A DNA stretch of 64,000 bases, taken from positions 2,852,001 through 2,916,000 of the forward strand of contig JAPFFF010000013.1 in the NCBI GenBank assembly GCA_039105265.1, written 5' to 3'. The notes under the pieces were generated by a model that had not been told where the DNA came from, did no database searches, and saw only the letters and a list, made by a program, of their open reading frames with translations. This stretch comes from Tritrichomonas musculus. Lineage: Eukaryota; Parabasalia; Tritrichomonadida; Tritrichomonadidae. This document shows, piece after piece, positions 10,556 through 22,017 of this stretch (within the stretch, counting starts at the first letter, position 1; each line of letters begins with the position of its first letter). A program made the translations under genes and the position numbers.

Positions 10556-13038
10556 CTTTTTTGATCATAAAAATTTATTTTGACAAAAAAAAGATTTTTT
10601 ATTTATATCGTTAAAAAACAAACAATTTAGCATTATGATGATTATTATGCTTTTTATATAATAAGTTAACTTTAAAAAAAATAATCAAAATAACCTTCTT
10701 TCATTTGAACCATAGCATTTCATCAGAGTCGTAGCAAAAGGTCAAATAGAATTGACGATTAGTCAATTTAATATACTTTAATTCACCATAAATTCAATTT
10801 TATTCAATATCTTGATACGAGTTTATTTCTGAGGAATTTTCAAACTTGTATTGTATCCAATATCTCAGTTCATTTGATTTTTTTGGAAGCTCGAAGGGAT
10901 TCTTCACCATTAATGTAACAAAGTAATTACATAGATACAATTTCAAGCCTGATGATCGACTGATTTCCATAAGAGAATGTTTAAATTAAATTGATGAAGC
11001 ATCTGCCTCAAATATTCGAACAAGTACAGCTACCACAAATGTTGATTACGTCGCATGTTAAGAGCACTGGCACAGAAAGAAATGTTACAATGCTAAAGGA
11101 GGTAAGCAAAACAATTAATTAAATAAATCCTACAATTTAACAAATCTAAAAGAAATTGATGAGATTGATACACTCGTTTCACAAAGGCAGATTCTAAATA
11201 TCGTTGTTTAGGCGCTGATGTCGATTTTCTCTAATTTTCTTTATGATCTTAAAAACTCAAAATTAGAAAATTTTTGTTTTTTATTATGCATTAATTTATT
11301 TAAAACATATATTTTATATAAATTTTGTTGTTTTTCCTTGAAAAATAAAGATAAATCTAATTTTATATTTGAATGATTATTCAAAATTCAAAGGGTGTTG
11401 TAAATAATTTGAATTGAAAAAACAAAATAGAAATATCTTATTAAAAATATATAAATATTATCGAAATAATGTATTTATATTCATATACATATCAATTAAT
11501 ATTTAAAAATAAATTATAATAATTAATTATAATATTTTAACGAAGATATTTTAAAAAAATGCTTTCAATTCAATCTTGCTACGACTATGATGAAGTGCTA
11601 TTGCATTTTTGAAAGAACGTTATAATGAAAACAACATTTTTAAAAAACTATTATTACCCCCAACTAGGCTTGTTATTCTGATATCAATTATCAGGTTTGG
11701 CATCTTTTTTAACTCAGATAATCGATAATAAAATGCTATCGATTGGAACTGTTAATTGATGAAATCGATTATCAAGTATGAAATGTGATACAAAAAAAAA
11801 TTCATTTGATATCTCTATCATATAATTACCATTTTTATATATATATATGAATGGAAAAGGTGGAAAAAAAATTTTTTTTTCCCCATATTAAAAACAATAT
11901 ATATTAAAATATAATAATATGTTTCATATTAATAAAAAAGCAAAAATTGCTTACTTAAATTATTTTGGTTTCCAAGATATACATATTTTTTAAAAAAAAC
12001 CGAAAAAAATAAAATAGATATATCTTGATTTAAAATAATCATATTAATTATATTAGCATATATATCATTTTATAAATGTATATTTAATTTAATTTAAAAA
12101 TAATTTTTAGGAATACCAATTGAAATATATTGAAATAAAAAACAGAGAAATCCAAAAAGTTTAATTTAGTCAAAACTTGATCATTTTTTCACCCAAGCTA
12201 AATATATTATGTGATATTATCTTATATTTATTATTATATATATTTACAAATTTTCAATTAAAAATAATGATATAAATAAAAAGATATTCATGATTTATTT
12301 TACGAAATTTTCCAATAATGACAAAAAAAAAGTAAAGATTGCACCATAACTTCCTATTTATCCAAGATCAGAAAATTTATATATTATTTATGATTAGTAT
12401 ATCATTCAATAATCTTTTTTAAATGATAAGATTTTATTTTGTCATTCAAGGTTTATTCACTAATGACAGTTTTTAAAAGCTTCTATAAAATACGAGTAAT
12501 CCATTGATATAACATATTTGTATTGTTTTTTATAGATTTTTTGTTTTTAATGTTATTAAATAACAAATATTTTCTTTTTTATTTTCTAAATAAATTGTAT
12601 TAAGTAAAGATAAAATCGTTTTTTTCGTATTTTTCCAAAAAGTAGTGTTTTTTATATATTTTTGAATACATTTACAAATCTCAGCTGTCAAAAGTAAATT
12701 AAGATTGATAAATCAAATTTATTATGTTTATAAAATATCTATTCATGGAACATATTTAATTTCGACTGCTGAATTTTTAGATATTAACGAAAATAAATCC
12801 CAATTGCAAATTCTCAGAAAAAATGAGTAGTTTACATTTTTTTGAATAAAATTTAACATACTTTGTAATATGAGTGAACTAAGTAGAAGCGCGCTTAAAC
12901 TCAAATGAATTGAGCATGAAATAGATGAAAAGCAATCAGAATTGAATTTAATGAACACACCTAAACATCAGAATGCTTTTTGAATCAAAACCAAAATTCT
13001 TTTAATGAAATCATTGACCAAAACACAAATTTAACTGA
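10556..13038. other. Long intergenic region with faint gene relics
   Basis: Mostly A+T-rich. Near 11030-11130 a plus-strand frame reads an EHWHRKKCYNAKGGKQN-like Cys/His string after an in-frame stop, possibly a zinc-binding tail of an old transposase. Near 11850-11880 lies one arm of an inverted repeat whose partner is near 13820-13860. No intact gene. Confidence 0.45.
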
Positions 13039-13350
13039 AAAATATCTGATTCTTGGAGATATTATCAAAAATGTTGCAAATGTCACAAAAAAGAAACAAA
13101 AGAAATCAAGCATGAAATTGAATTAGAAAATTTTTTCAATTTTTTCCATCAATTTTACAAAAGAACACCAGAATTTTGTGATCTGCAAAATGTTAGTGAT
13201 ATAATTGACAATTACGATAGTAATTATCCAGAAATCCCCGTTTCTGATATTAAAGATTATAATTATATTTGACTTTCAAACAATTTTTCAAAATATGAGT
13301 TCTTGTTAAGTTCAAAAATACCAGAAATATTAAGTTCACCAAATCTTTAA
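13039..13350 (+). pseudogene. Gene relic, about 100 codons with one in-frame stop
   Basis: A plus-strand frame runs from about 13039 to a TAA at 13348, with a single TGA at 13270-13272. Readable parts include WRYYQKCCKCHKKETKEIKH, FFNFFHQFYKRTPEFCDLQN, DNYDSNYPEIPVSDIKDYN and SKYEFLLSSKIPEILSSP. The low-complexity surroundings lack such codon structure, so this is probably eroded coding DNA. Family not recognised. Confidence 0.4.
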
Positions 13351-14515
13351 TTCAGTAAAAATGATATATCTATATTTATAGCGATTTTTATTCTGATTAA
13401 AATTGAATGAACACATTGAAAATTTGAATGACCCAAACTTTGTAAATCAATTTTATCTATTTCTAAATAACTATCTACAGAATAAATTATATTTAATTTT
13501 AGTACTAACTATACTAATTTAAATTATAATGATAAATTTAGCTTGGGTGATTCATACACCTATATTCCAAAAACATATCAAAATATCATAAGATGGTTTT
13601 ATGATAAAAGGCTGATATTTATTATATAGATGTTTTGCTTATATTTATATAAAATGGAATCAAATAAATCCATTTTGCTTTGTTTTTTGTCATTCTAGCG
13701 GAGATGAAAAAGTTCGATTTTCTCAAAAACTGTCAGTCGAAAATCAATAACTTACCTATAATTCTAGTTCACTATTGATGATAAGCATATCCTATAAGTT
13801 TTATTAAATTTGACAGCTGAAAAAATTTTTTTTCCACCTCTTGAATGGATATAATACTAGAATATTAAAATTTCATGCATTTTCAATTGCGAACCTTTCT
13901 CCAAAAACTTTTTATTTTTTTTTCTTTTCAAAAAGTTGTATTTTTCAAATGATGATAACAAATAAACTATTGAAAAAAACTGGAATTGAATGATGGTCTA
14001 TCGTTTTTGATTTGACTTTATAAAAAAAAAAAAAGAAAAGAAGAAGATAATGAAAATTATTTATGTGAACTGACTAAAACCAATTAAATTAAAAAATTTG
14101 GTACTTATTTCTGTTAGTATAATATATCACTCCAAAGTTTCATAGAAAAATCAAACTTTAAAACAAATACATTTTTGAATAATAAATTAAAATTGATTGA
14201 AAAAGCATCATTTCTCTTTTTAAATGCTATCATCAGAAACTTGCCAATTAATGGAGAAGTTGAATTATTCTTAACATTTTCAATATGTAATCTATGCTAT
14301 TCTTGAGGGCATTCATACTTCACAACATAATAAATAATAAATAATTCTTGAAGAATCCCTCAAATGATATCTCAACGATAATTCAAAATACATCACTGAA
14401 AATTAATGAAACACGCTTTTGTACTTTAATACAAAAAGTTAAGATTGAAATATCAATCACAATTTCATTTTATAAATGTAATTTAAAATATTGAATGATT
14501 TATTGAACATTTAAA

Positions 14516-14593
14516 GAAAATATTAATACATCTTTCATTGAATATGCAAGAGAAGAGAATCATCAAGAAATTGTTGAAAGTCTATTAAAATAA
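14516..14593 (+). pseudogene. Ankyrin-repeat relic
   Basis: The plus strand reads NINTSFIEYAREENHQEIVE then SLLK and a stop, an ankyrin helix pair like those of the DUF3447 proteins nearby. Only this fragment is preserved. It is tail-to-tail with the intact DUF3447 gene at 14685-16883. Confidence 0.5.
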
Positions 14594-14684
14594 ATTTTTA
14601 CATGACTGTTTGAAATAAAGACAAGATTTCAAAATGAATATATAAAGATATATATTTTTATTTATTTATTCGAATAATATTGTT

Positions 14685-16883
14685 TTAAATTTTCTTTTTG
14701 TTGGAAATTAAAAGATCTAAGATATCTTTATTTTGCTGTTTTGTTGCAAGGTCAATTGGAAATGTCGTTACTTCTTTTATTTCGCTGATATTTTTCAGGA
14801 TAATCTTTGGATCATTTTCCCATTCCAGTAAATCCAAAGAAATCAAAAAATGTTGAAAATCATTAATTATAATTGACTGATCATTGATAACAATATTATC
14901 ATTTGATAATAACATTTTAATAATTTCAATATTTTTTAAAATGATAGCAGCACATAAAGGTGTCTTTCTCTCATGAATGAAATTGGTAAAATAATATTTT
15001 TCTTTTTTATCTCTTTTATCAAGGAAAACATATCTGTAACTATAATCTCCATATGACTTTAAATTAACATCGATTTTTGGATGTGATAATAAAAGTTGAA
15101 CCATTGACACATCTACATTTTCAATTGCTGTTAACAACGGAGTTTCGATGCTTAGTATAAATTTTTCTCTGTACATAGCAACCCATCCATTGATTGAATG
15201 TAACCAATATTTTTTTTTGCAATTCATCTCACAATTTACATTAATATTTGGATGATTTAGTAAAACTGATACAATTTCTCTGTTTTTATATTCAACAGCT
15301 AATTGTAAAACTGTCTTTTTGATAGGAATATATTTCGAGTAATCATTTTTATCTCTAAAAGACAACAAAAATTCTTCAATATTGATTTTATCAATGGATT
15401 CATCAGATTCTTTAATAAAAGAGGATGGATCTTCATCAATGTCTTCTTCTTCATAATACAATCCATGATAAGATGCAATTTCTTGAAAATACTTAAAATT
15501 TATATTAACATTTGGCTGTGATGCCAAAAACTTAACCATTTTATAATTGTTTTTTACAGCTGCAAAAAACAATAAATTGTATTTATGCAGTAGAATACTT
15601 TTATGTAAATAATAAAACACAGCATTGATATCAATCAAATGCTTTTCAAGTAACATTTTCATTATTTCAAAATGCTCATTATTGATTATATTATAGAGTA
15701 ATGAATATCTTGTTTTTGAATTTTCTAATTGAAAAGTAGCTTTTTGAATTACATTTGTGTCTTCAATCAGAAAGTTGACAAGTGATGTGAAACCATACAT
15801 GCAGAAATAAATGAAATAATCTTGTATTTTGTTTTTAACATTGACAAATTCAAAATTGTAGTATTCAATTGCATAATATAAATTTAATAACTCTATTTTT
15901 GATTCATCTTCACAAGTATCTTTAAAGTAATTCTGCATTATGTAGTTAGCTATTTCATTATGATAATATTTCATTGATTTGAATAAGTACTTGTCATAAT
16001 CTAATTTTGGGTTGCCAAAATTGTGTTTCTCAATCATGTGAATTATTTCCGGATGACGTCCATGAATTGCATAATACCAAATATCGGCTGAAATATGTGC
16101 ATTGTTCATATATAAATATTTGAAAATTTGAATTGAACCGAAATAGCTTGCATATTCAATTAATGATATGATTTTACCATGCTTGTACTTTTCAAAAGCT
16201 TGATAAATGAAGTGATTCGTTTCATGAATCGAATTTGGAATATGGTCAACTAAAGATATATTGTTTTTGTTTAAATAACTAATGAAATTATCAATATCAT
16301 CATTTCGAATTAATTGGCAAATGTATGTGTCATTTTCACCAATTTTCCGTTTATTTTTAAAATCATCTAAATTTGAATTGATTAATTCAAATAAGGGTTT
16401 CATTTTAGAACTAATTAATTTAAGTTTTTCTAACTTATTTTTAATGCTATAAGCTGATATTTCTGGATAGAAGTAGCATAAATAATCATCATCCTCATAA
16501 ATTTTTAAAAAGATATAATAATCTAAAATCAGAATGTTACTCTCAAAAAGAGAGAGAAGAATTCGCTTGTTACTTTGAAATAAATTGAAAATTTCTGAAT
16601 TTGTAAGGTATTTCAAAATATCCTCTTTGAAAATGAAAATTATTTTTTCAATTTTGTTGAAAAAATCAGTTGACCTATAATGAAAGTTAGCAATTTTAGT
16701 TAACAAATTCAAGAATATTTTTAATTCTGATTTGCTATTTGAAAATTGCTTCTCTTTTATATAAGTATACAAATTTTGATAATACTCTTCAAGATTTTCT
16801 TCACCATCAATATAATTAAGAAGTAATTGTTGCATTTCTTTTTTATCTTGAATATAATGCTGATCAAAAGTTATACTTGACAT
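14685..16883 (-). CDS. DUF3447 and ankyrin-repeat protein
   Basis: 732 residues, uninterrupted, ATG at 16883. The N-terminal half has the family's helical lead, then GENDTYICQLIRNDDIDNF, SIHETNHFIYQ, SLIEYASYFGSIQIFKYLYM and IWYYAIHGRHPEIIHMIE. The C-terminal half (about 400-732) carries ankyrin repeats such as YNLLFFAAVKNNYKMVKFLA, TVLQLAVEYKNREIVSVLLN and TPLLTAIENVDVSMVQLLLS. Unlike its neighbours it has no BspA LRR tail and is intact. It is presumably a cytoplasmic protein-binding scaffold; the role is unknown. An initiator TCATTA ends 6 bases before the ATG. Confidence 0.88.
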   Translation of the reverse strand: MSSITFDQHYIQDKKEMQQLLLNYIDGEENLEEYYQNLYTYIKEKQFSNSKSELKIFLNLLTKIANFHYRSTDFFNKIEKIIFIFKEDILKYLTNSEIFNLFQSNKRILLSLFESNILILDYYIFLKIYEDDDYLCYFYPEISAYSIKNKLEKLKLISSKMKPLFELINSNLDDFKNKRKIGENDTYICQLIRNDDIDNFISYLNKNNISLVDHIPNSIHETNHFIYQAFEKYKHGKIISLIEYASYFGSIQIFKYLYMNNAHISADIWYYAIHGRHPEIIHMIEKHNFGNPKLDYDKYLFKSMKYYHNEIANYIMQNYFKDTCEDESKIELLNLYYAIEYYNFEFVNVKNKIQDYFIYFCMYGFTSLVNFLIEDTNVIQKATFQLENSKTRYSLLYNIINNEHFEIMKMLLEKHLIDINAVFYYLHKSILLHKYNLLFFAAVKNNYKMVKFLASQPNVNINFKYFQEIASYHGLYYEEEDIDEDPSSFIKESDESIDKINIEEFLLSFRDKNDYSKYIPIKKTVLQLAVEYKNREIVSVLLNHPNINVNCEMNCKKKYWLHSINGWVAMYREKFILSIETPLLTAIENVDVSMVQLLLSHPKIDVNLKSYGDYSYRYVFLDKRDKKEKYYFTNFIHERKTPLCAAIILKNIEIIKMLLSNDNIVINDQSIIINDFQHFLISLDLLEWENDPKIILKNISEIKEVTTFPIDLATKQQNKDILDLLISNKKKI

Positions 16884-16889
16884 TTTTTT

Positions 16890-16895
16890 TAATGA
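16890..16895 (-). promoter_or_regulatory. Initiator element (Inr) TCATTA
   Basis: TCATTA just upstream of the ATG at 16883 matches the trichomonad Inr TCA-Y-T-W, giving a 5' UTR of roughly 10 bases if A is +1. Confidence 0.5.
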
Positions 16896-17190
16896 AAAAT
16901 ATTCAAATTTTTTTTCAATAATGAAATTTCATTTGAAGTCAGATTTTTATTCAAATCACGAAATATCATTGAAAAATGAAAATCATTAAAAATAAAAATT
17001 GATTATAATCAAGAAAAAAACTTTCGCCAAAAAGGCCTATCTGATATATTTTAATGAGTTATAAATACCATTTAAATATCAAATTTGTGTCAATTTAACG
17101 TTCTTTTTTCAATGAACTTTCAAAAATTTTTAACATAATTGAATGAATAATAAAGTTTTGACTAAAGTCTTCCTTCTCAATTTTTTTAGG

Positions 17191-17227
<37 letters not shown>

Positions 17228-17510
17228 AACTTGAAAAACATTAAAAAAAATTATCTCTTTGTTATGCTGAATTAAACAATGGAAAAGCCAAATATTAGAA
17301 TTATTAATTTTGGCTTTAAATAGTCAATTGACCACTTTTTGGCGCATGAACTTTTTGAAAGAAAATATAATGCCTTTTTGATTGATACTTGTCATTTGGA
17401 GTTATAAAATGCTTTAATACTGGCCATTTTCAACCTAAGATGACCACCAATTTAAAGCCTAGAATTATTAAGCAAAATAGATAGCTACATATACATATAT
17501 AAGTTTTTAT
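16896..17510. other. Intergenic region with long A-tract
   Basis: Contains a run of about 35 A near 17190-17224 and a TCAAAAAGT motif (reverse) at 17350. No gene seen. Confidence 0.6.
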
Positions 17511-18290
17511 TTACTGCAAAACGTGCAATTTTCCTTCAGAGAAAAGCGCTGCTTTACCTGCAAGAATGACACGATCACCATCAATTTTGCAGTAAAGTGT
17601 TCCTCCTCTTTTGGAGGCTTGATAGGCGACAATGCGATCTTTATTTAGCACTCTCGACCAATAAGGCACAATGTGGCAGTGACCAGATCCACAAACTGGG
17701 TCTTCGACGACGTTGCATTTTGGTGCAAAAGTTCTTGAAATGCAATCTGTATCATTTCCACGTGCTGTAACATGAAGCAAAAGCCCATCGAGCTCTTTGA
17801 CCAATTGCTGATTTGGATCTAATTTTGTAATGATTGACGAATCTTTGAAAACACACAATAAATCACGCCCTTTGTAAGCCTCGTCTGGAGTTGCTCCGAT
17901 AGCCTTTGTCATTTGCTCGGTAACTGGCACAGGAGTTAATTTTAATGCAGGAAAGTCCATTTCATATAGATCATTTTCTTGTTTAACGATCAAATCTCCA
18001 CTCAATGTTTTGAATGTTATTGATTTTGAGTCTTTTTCGTAAAAATTTAGTAAAACATATCCACAGGCTAATGTTGCATGACCACAAAGATCAATTTCAC
18101 AACCAGGAGTAAACCATCGGAGATGATATTTTTGACCTTCTTTAACAGCAAATGCTGTTTCTGATAAATTATTTTCTGATGCAATTTTAATCATGAGATC
18201 ATCTGATATCCATTTATCTAGAATACAAATTGCTGCTGGATTTCCACTGAAAATTTTATCAGTAAAAGCATCAACTATATATTGATTCAT
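17511..18290 (-). CDS. PhzF-family isomerase/epimerase-like enzyme
   Basis: 259 residues matching the phenazine-biosynthesis PhzF-like fold, related to diaminopimelate epimerase. It has VDAFTDKIFSGNPAAICIL at the start and SETAFA with the family's catalytic Glu at about residue 44. FTPGCEIDLCGHATLACGYV follows, and DPVCGSGHCHIVPYW lies in the second lobe. Length is normal for the family. Substrate cannot be deduced; PhzF relatives of non-phenazine organisms are mostly uncharacterised isomerases. The family is bacterial in distribution and its presence in trichomonads is usually explained by lateral transfer. Base composition here is not strongly different from its neighbours, so any transfer is old. 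A short CAACAGCAA-type simple repeat lies just upstream of the start. Confidence 0.93.
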   Translation of the reverse strand: MNQYIVDAFTDKIFSGNPAAICILDKWISDDLMIKIASENNLSETAFAVKEGQKYHLRWFTPGCEIDLCGHATLACGYVLLNFYEKDSKSITFKTLSGDLIVKQENDLYEMDFPALKLTPVPVTEQMTKAIGATPDEAYKGRDLLCVFKDSSIITKLDPNQQLVKELDGLLLHVTARGNDTDCISRTFAPKCNVVEDPVCGSGHCHIVPYWSRVLNKDRIVAYQASKRGGTLYCKIDGDRVILAGKAALFSEGKLHVLQ

Positions 18291-18723
18291 TCAACAGCAA
18301 CTATAACAACAGCAAAAGCAACAATAACAAAAAATTGAATGTGCACATTCAATGTTTGAATGTATTAATTCAAAAATAAAATAATATTCTCAATTTTTAT
18401 TAAAAATTGAAAGAAATCAATATTTATTAAAATGATTCGGGTTTATAACTTGAAAGTTTATTTTCAAATTTTTATTTAGCAATTAACAAGCCATAATATC
18501 TAGTATATGTCTTTTTATTTACTTTAAAAAAGAGTGAAATATCGAGAAAAGATTTCGATAATAAAATTTTATAAATCGTTTCGATATTATTATTCATATA
18601 CTATTTAGCCGTAATTAGAGAATATCAAAATATCAATCAAGAAATGAATTCTTGTTCTATTAATGAGAAATTTTTAAAGACGTTAAAACGCTTTAACGTA
18701 CAATATTTTTATTTTTATTCCAA

Positions 18724-18954
18724 ATGCTATTTTTATTCATAATTTTGTTGCATTTTAAAAGAGATGGAACATTAGATATGAGATATAAATCTTCAAAGCA
18801 ATTATTTTCTTCACCAAACGGAGAAAATTTTTTTAATCATAATGGATATCATTATAAAAAAGATGGAACTCTCGACATGCGTTATAAAAGTTCACAAGAA
18901 TATGTCAGATCTGGAGGTAGCATTTATGGTCCTGAATATGATGATTATTATTAA
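18724..18954 (+). CDS. Small protein with two KDGTLDMRYKSS motifs
   Basis: 76 residues. The segment KRDGTLDMRYKSSKQ and its copy KKDGTLDMRYKSSQE lie about 36 residues apart. The tail is rich in Tyr, Gly and Asp (SIYGPEYDDYY). The DMRYK-type motif is known to me from short uncharacterised proteins of diverse organisms, but I know no function. The first 11 residues are hydrophobic and may not belong to the mature protein or even to the ORF, so the start is uncertain. It stands alone between divergent genes. Confidence 0.55.
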   Translation: MLFLFIILLHFKRDGTLDMRYKSSKQLFSSPNGENFFNHNGYHYKKDGTLDMRYKSSQEYVRSGGSIYGPEYDDYY

Positions 18955-19456
18955 ATTTCAATTTAAGATTATAGGGCATCGCTGCTTTTTTTTTTCACTT
19001 GAACCATTTTCCAAGCCAATGTTTGAATTCAATTAATGATAAGCATATCTGGCGGATATATTGAATGAATAAAAAGTTACATTATAATATATTTTGGTAT
19101 TTTAATTTTTATTCATTTTATATAAAGAAATCATTGCTGCTGCTGTCAATAAAATGAACAGAATATCTTGAATGATCATTTTTAAAAATTATTTGGATAA
19201 TATAATTCTAATTTTTTTTTTCTTAGCTCCAATTCTCATTTTTTGGCTTTATACCATTTAGTATTTGATTAAATGAATTATTACTCAAATATTTTGACTT
19301 GTATTAAAAATATGAAAAATATTCATTTTTATTCATTATTCTAAGAAGATATTTTTTTTTTAAAAAAAAAAAGAAGTAATTAGATATTGATTCTTTGTTT
19401 AAATTATCTTTGAAGTTTTTTTCCTTTTAATTATCATTGAATTTTGAGAGATGATC
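18955..19456. other. Intergenic A+T-rich DNA
   Basis: Homopolymer-rich with no gene seen. It separates two genes that converge here. Confidence 0.55.
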
Positions 19457-20640
19457 TCAAATCAAAATACAACTGAAGGATGTTTTTTCAATTTTGATAA
19501 CTTTAACATTTTGATTTATACCTAAATCTTCCACATTAACATTACAAGGAATTGATATTTCTTCCAGTGAATTACATTCTTGAAAAATGTGCTTTCCAAT
19601 TGACATTGCACAATAGGGAATTGTTACTTTTGTCAAAGATGAGCATTCACTAAAAGAACAATTACCGAATGAAATCACGGAAGAAGAAAACACCAAATCT
19701 TTAATAGATGTGCATTTTTCAAACGCATAGTTGCCAATAGAATTTACAGATGGAGGGATTGTAATATCTTCCAGGGCTCTGCATTCGCTAAAAGCATAAG
19801 GTCCAATTGATGTCACAGATGAAGGAAGATTTATTTGTGTCAATGAATAACATTGATAAAAAGTTCCTTTCGTAATTGAAGATATCGAAGGAGGAATTGT
19901 AATTTCGGTTAATGATGAACATCCAGAAAACGCATAATCACCAATTGAAGTTACAGACGATGGGATTACAATCTCCTTTAATGAAGAACAATCAGAGAAA
20001 GCATGCACATTAATTGAAGCTAAACTAGAATGAGTTCCAAACGTCACTTTCGCTAATGAAAAGCATTGGGAAAAAGCATGATGACAAATAAATTTTACTG
20101 ATGAAGGAATTGATACTTTTTTTAATGATGAACAATGATCAAAAGCATTATATTTAATTGAAACAACATGAGAAGGAATTTTTACATGCTTCAAAGATTT
20201 ACACCCTCTGAAACATCCATGCTCTATTACCTCTAAATAAGAAGGAATTTTTACTTTATTCAATGATGAGCATCCTGTGAAGGCATCATTACCAATGTAG
20301 GTTACTGAAGATGGAATTCTTATTTGTTCCAGTGAAGAGCAAAGATTAAAAGTATAGTCTTTAATCGCACTTATCGAAGACGGGATACTGATTTGCTTCA
20401 ATGATGAACATCTTATAAAAGCGCCAGAACCAATTGAAGTTACTTCAGGAGGTATTGCTATTTGTTTTAATGATAAACATCCTTCAAAAGCAAAATTGCC
20501 AATTGACGTTACATAAGAAGGAATTGTAATATGCGTTAATTTTCGACATTCATTTAGACAAAAATCGCCAAAGTCAATTTTTCCGTATTCCAACAAACAA
20601 TTAATTATTTCCTGATTATCGTTTCTAGCTGCCAATTTTA
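19457..20640 (-). CDS. BspA LRR half of a DUF3447-LRR gene
   Basis: About 15 LRR_5 repeats (for example CSSLKEIVIPSSVTSIGDYA) follow an ankyrin unit that reads TALKLAARNDNQEIINCLLE from about 20655. There is no ATG at its beginning. The frame upstream (20647-21792) is offset by one base, and the shift can be placed at a T7 run (A7 on the plus strand, 20652-20658). With one more T the two frames would be continuous. It is therefore either a one-base frameshift in one gene or an assembly error at a homopolymer. The C-terminal SCILI has no obvious anchor. Confidence 0.8.
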
Positions 20641-20646
20641 ATGCTG

Positions 20647-21792
20647 TTATATAAAAAAATTAAGAATTAAAACTCCATTTAATAAAACAATTTTAAAATG
20701 CCATAAATAAAAAATATTTTTTTTTTGAATTACTTTTCTATTTATATCAATATTGCAATTAGTTAATATATTTTTAACAATTGTATTATAATTGTATTTG
20801 CAAGCATAACACAACAGATAAAAAGTATCAATATTTTTCGGATAAAAAGAGAAATTAGAATAATGAAAACAATAAGAAACAATGATTTCATTATATTTTT
20901 CGTCCACCAAATTGTTCAAGAAGTAATTCACGATGTGATTATGATGACACTTCATTGCTTCTTTAATACATTCATCATATGACTCATGTGGCAATTCATC
21001 TTCTAAAATATGAATCATTTCAGAATCATCTCCGTGAATTGCACAAAGCCAGACAGAATCTGTCAGTTCAACTCCATTCATATATAAATATTTGAAAATT
21101 TGAAGTGATCCAAAAAAAGCTGCATATTCAATTAATGTTATATCTTCTTTTTTCAATAAAAAAGGATTGGTTTCATATATCGACGGCTCAATGAAACTGT
21201 TGAGTGGAAAATTTTTTTTGTTGATAAAAATAATGAATTCTTCAATCATATCATTTCGAATGATTTGACAGATTTCTGTGTCATTTTCTCCATTTCTAAC
21301 TTTTTCTGCTTCTTCTTCTGGATATTCTAATGGAATTGATAAAAATGAATAAATGTCTTTTTTCAAATAATAGCAATAATATTCTTTAGTAAATTTTCGT
21401 TCTTTTGAAATTCGTGAATAAATGGCTTCATTCATTGTAATCATCTTCTGTTTGATGAAATGGAGAAGGATTCTTTTGTTTGAACTGACAAGTTCAAAGA
21501 GTTCCATATTTGAAAAATATTTTGTATAATAATCCTTTAATATTAAAAATATTTTTTCTATTTTTTCAAAAAAAATTGGACCTCTGTGATGATAATTTGA
21601 TATACCGATTAATATATGATGTATTATTCCAAAATCTTGCCTGTTATTTAAAATATTTTTTTGATCTTCAAATATATTGACGACATTTTGATAATTTTCT
21701 TCAAAATCGTTTTCACTCTCGATAAAAATTAAGAGACAATTTTGAATCTTTTCTAATTTTTCTATGTATTCTTGAATTTCTAAATCGCCCAT
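20647..21792 (-). CDS. DUF3447 half of a DUF3447-LRR gene
   Basis: 381 residues from ATG at 21792, with family blocks GENDTEICQIIRNDMIEEFI, SIYETNPFLLKKEDITLIEY, AAFFGSLQIFKYLYMNGVEL and WLCAIHGDDSEMIHILED. The last 30 residues run into a T-rich stretch and stop where the ankyrin-LRR half begins in another frame. Same architecture as 8340-10555 and 23494-26333. Read together, the three loci show DUF3447, ankyrin and LRR_5 as one module order. Confidence 0.82.
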   Translation of the reverse strand: MGDLEIQEYIEKLEKIQNCLLIFIESENDFEENYQNVVNIFEDQKNILNNRQDFGIIHHILIGISNYHHRGPIFFEKIEKIFLILKDYYTKYFSNMELFELVSSNKRILLHFIKQKMITMNEAIYSRISKERKFTKEYYCYYLKKDIYSFLSIPLEYPEEEAEKVRNGENDTEICQIIRNDMIEEFIIFINKKNFPLNSFIEPSIYETNPFLLKKEDITLIEYAAFFGSLQIFKYLYMNGVELTDSVWLCAIHGDDSEMIHILEDELPHESYDECIKEAMKCHHNHIVNYFLNNLVDEKYNEIIVSYCFHYSNFSFYPKNIDTFYLLCYACKYNYNTIVKNILTNCNIDINRKVIQKKNIFYLWHFKIVLLNGVLILNFFI

Positions 21793-22017
21793 TAAAATTA
21801 TTTTTTCTTGAAATTTATAAAGCTTTCAATTTTTTGAATAAATAATTCGATATATATTTGGCCTTAATGGTTACTAAAAAATGCTTATATTGATTCTATT
21901 AGTAACTTATAAATAAGCATTTCTAATTATCATTTCTCAAAAAATTGAAAAATAGAAATTATGATGCTTATTTATAAGTTTTTCCTAGCAAAAAAAAAAA
22001 AAAATCAAAAATTATAT

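Noticed and set aside
20640-20660. Intron with ATATAACAG acceptor between DUF3447 and LRR halves
   Set aside because: Using it with any nearby GT donor gives the wrong reading phase, and a one-base homopolymer change explains the data better.
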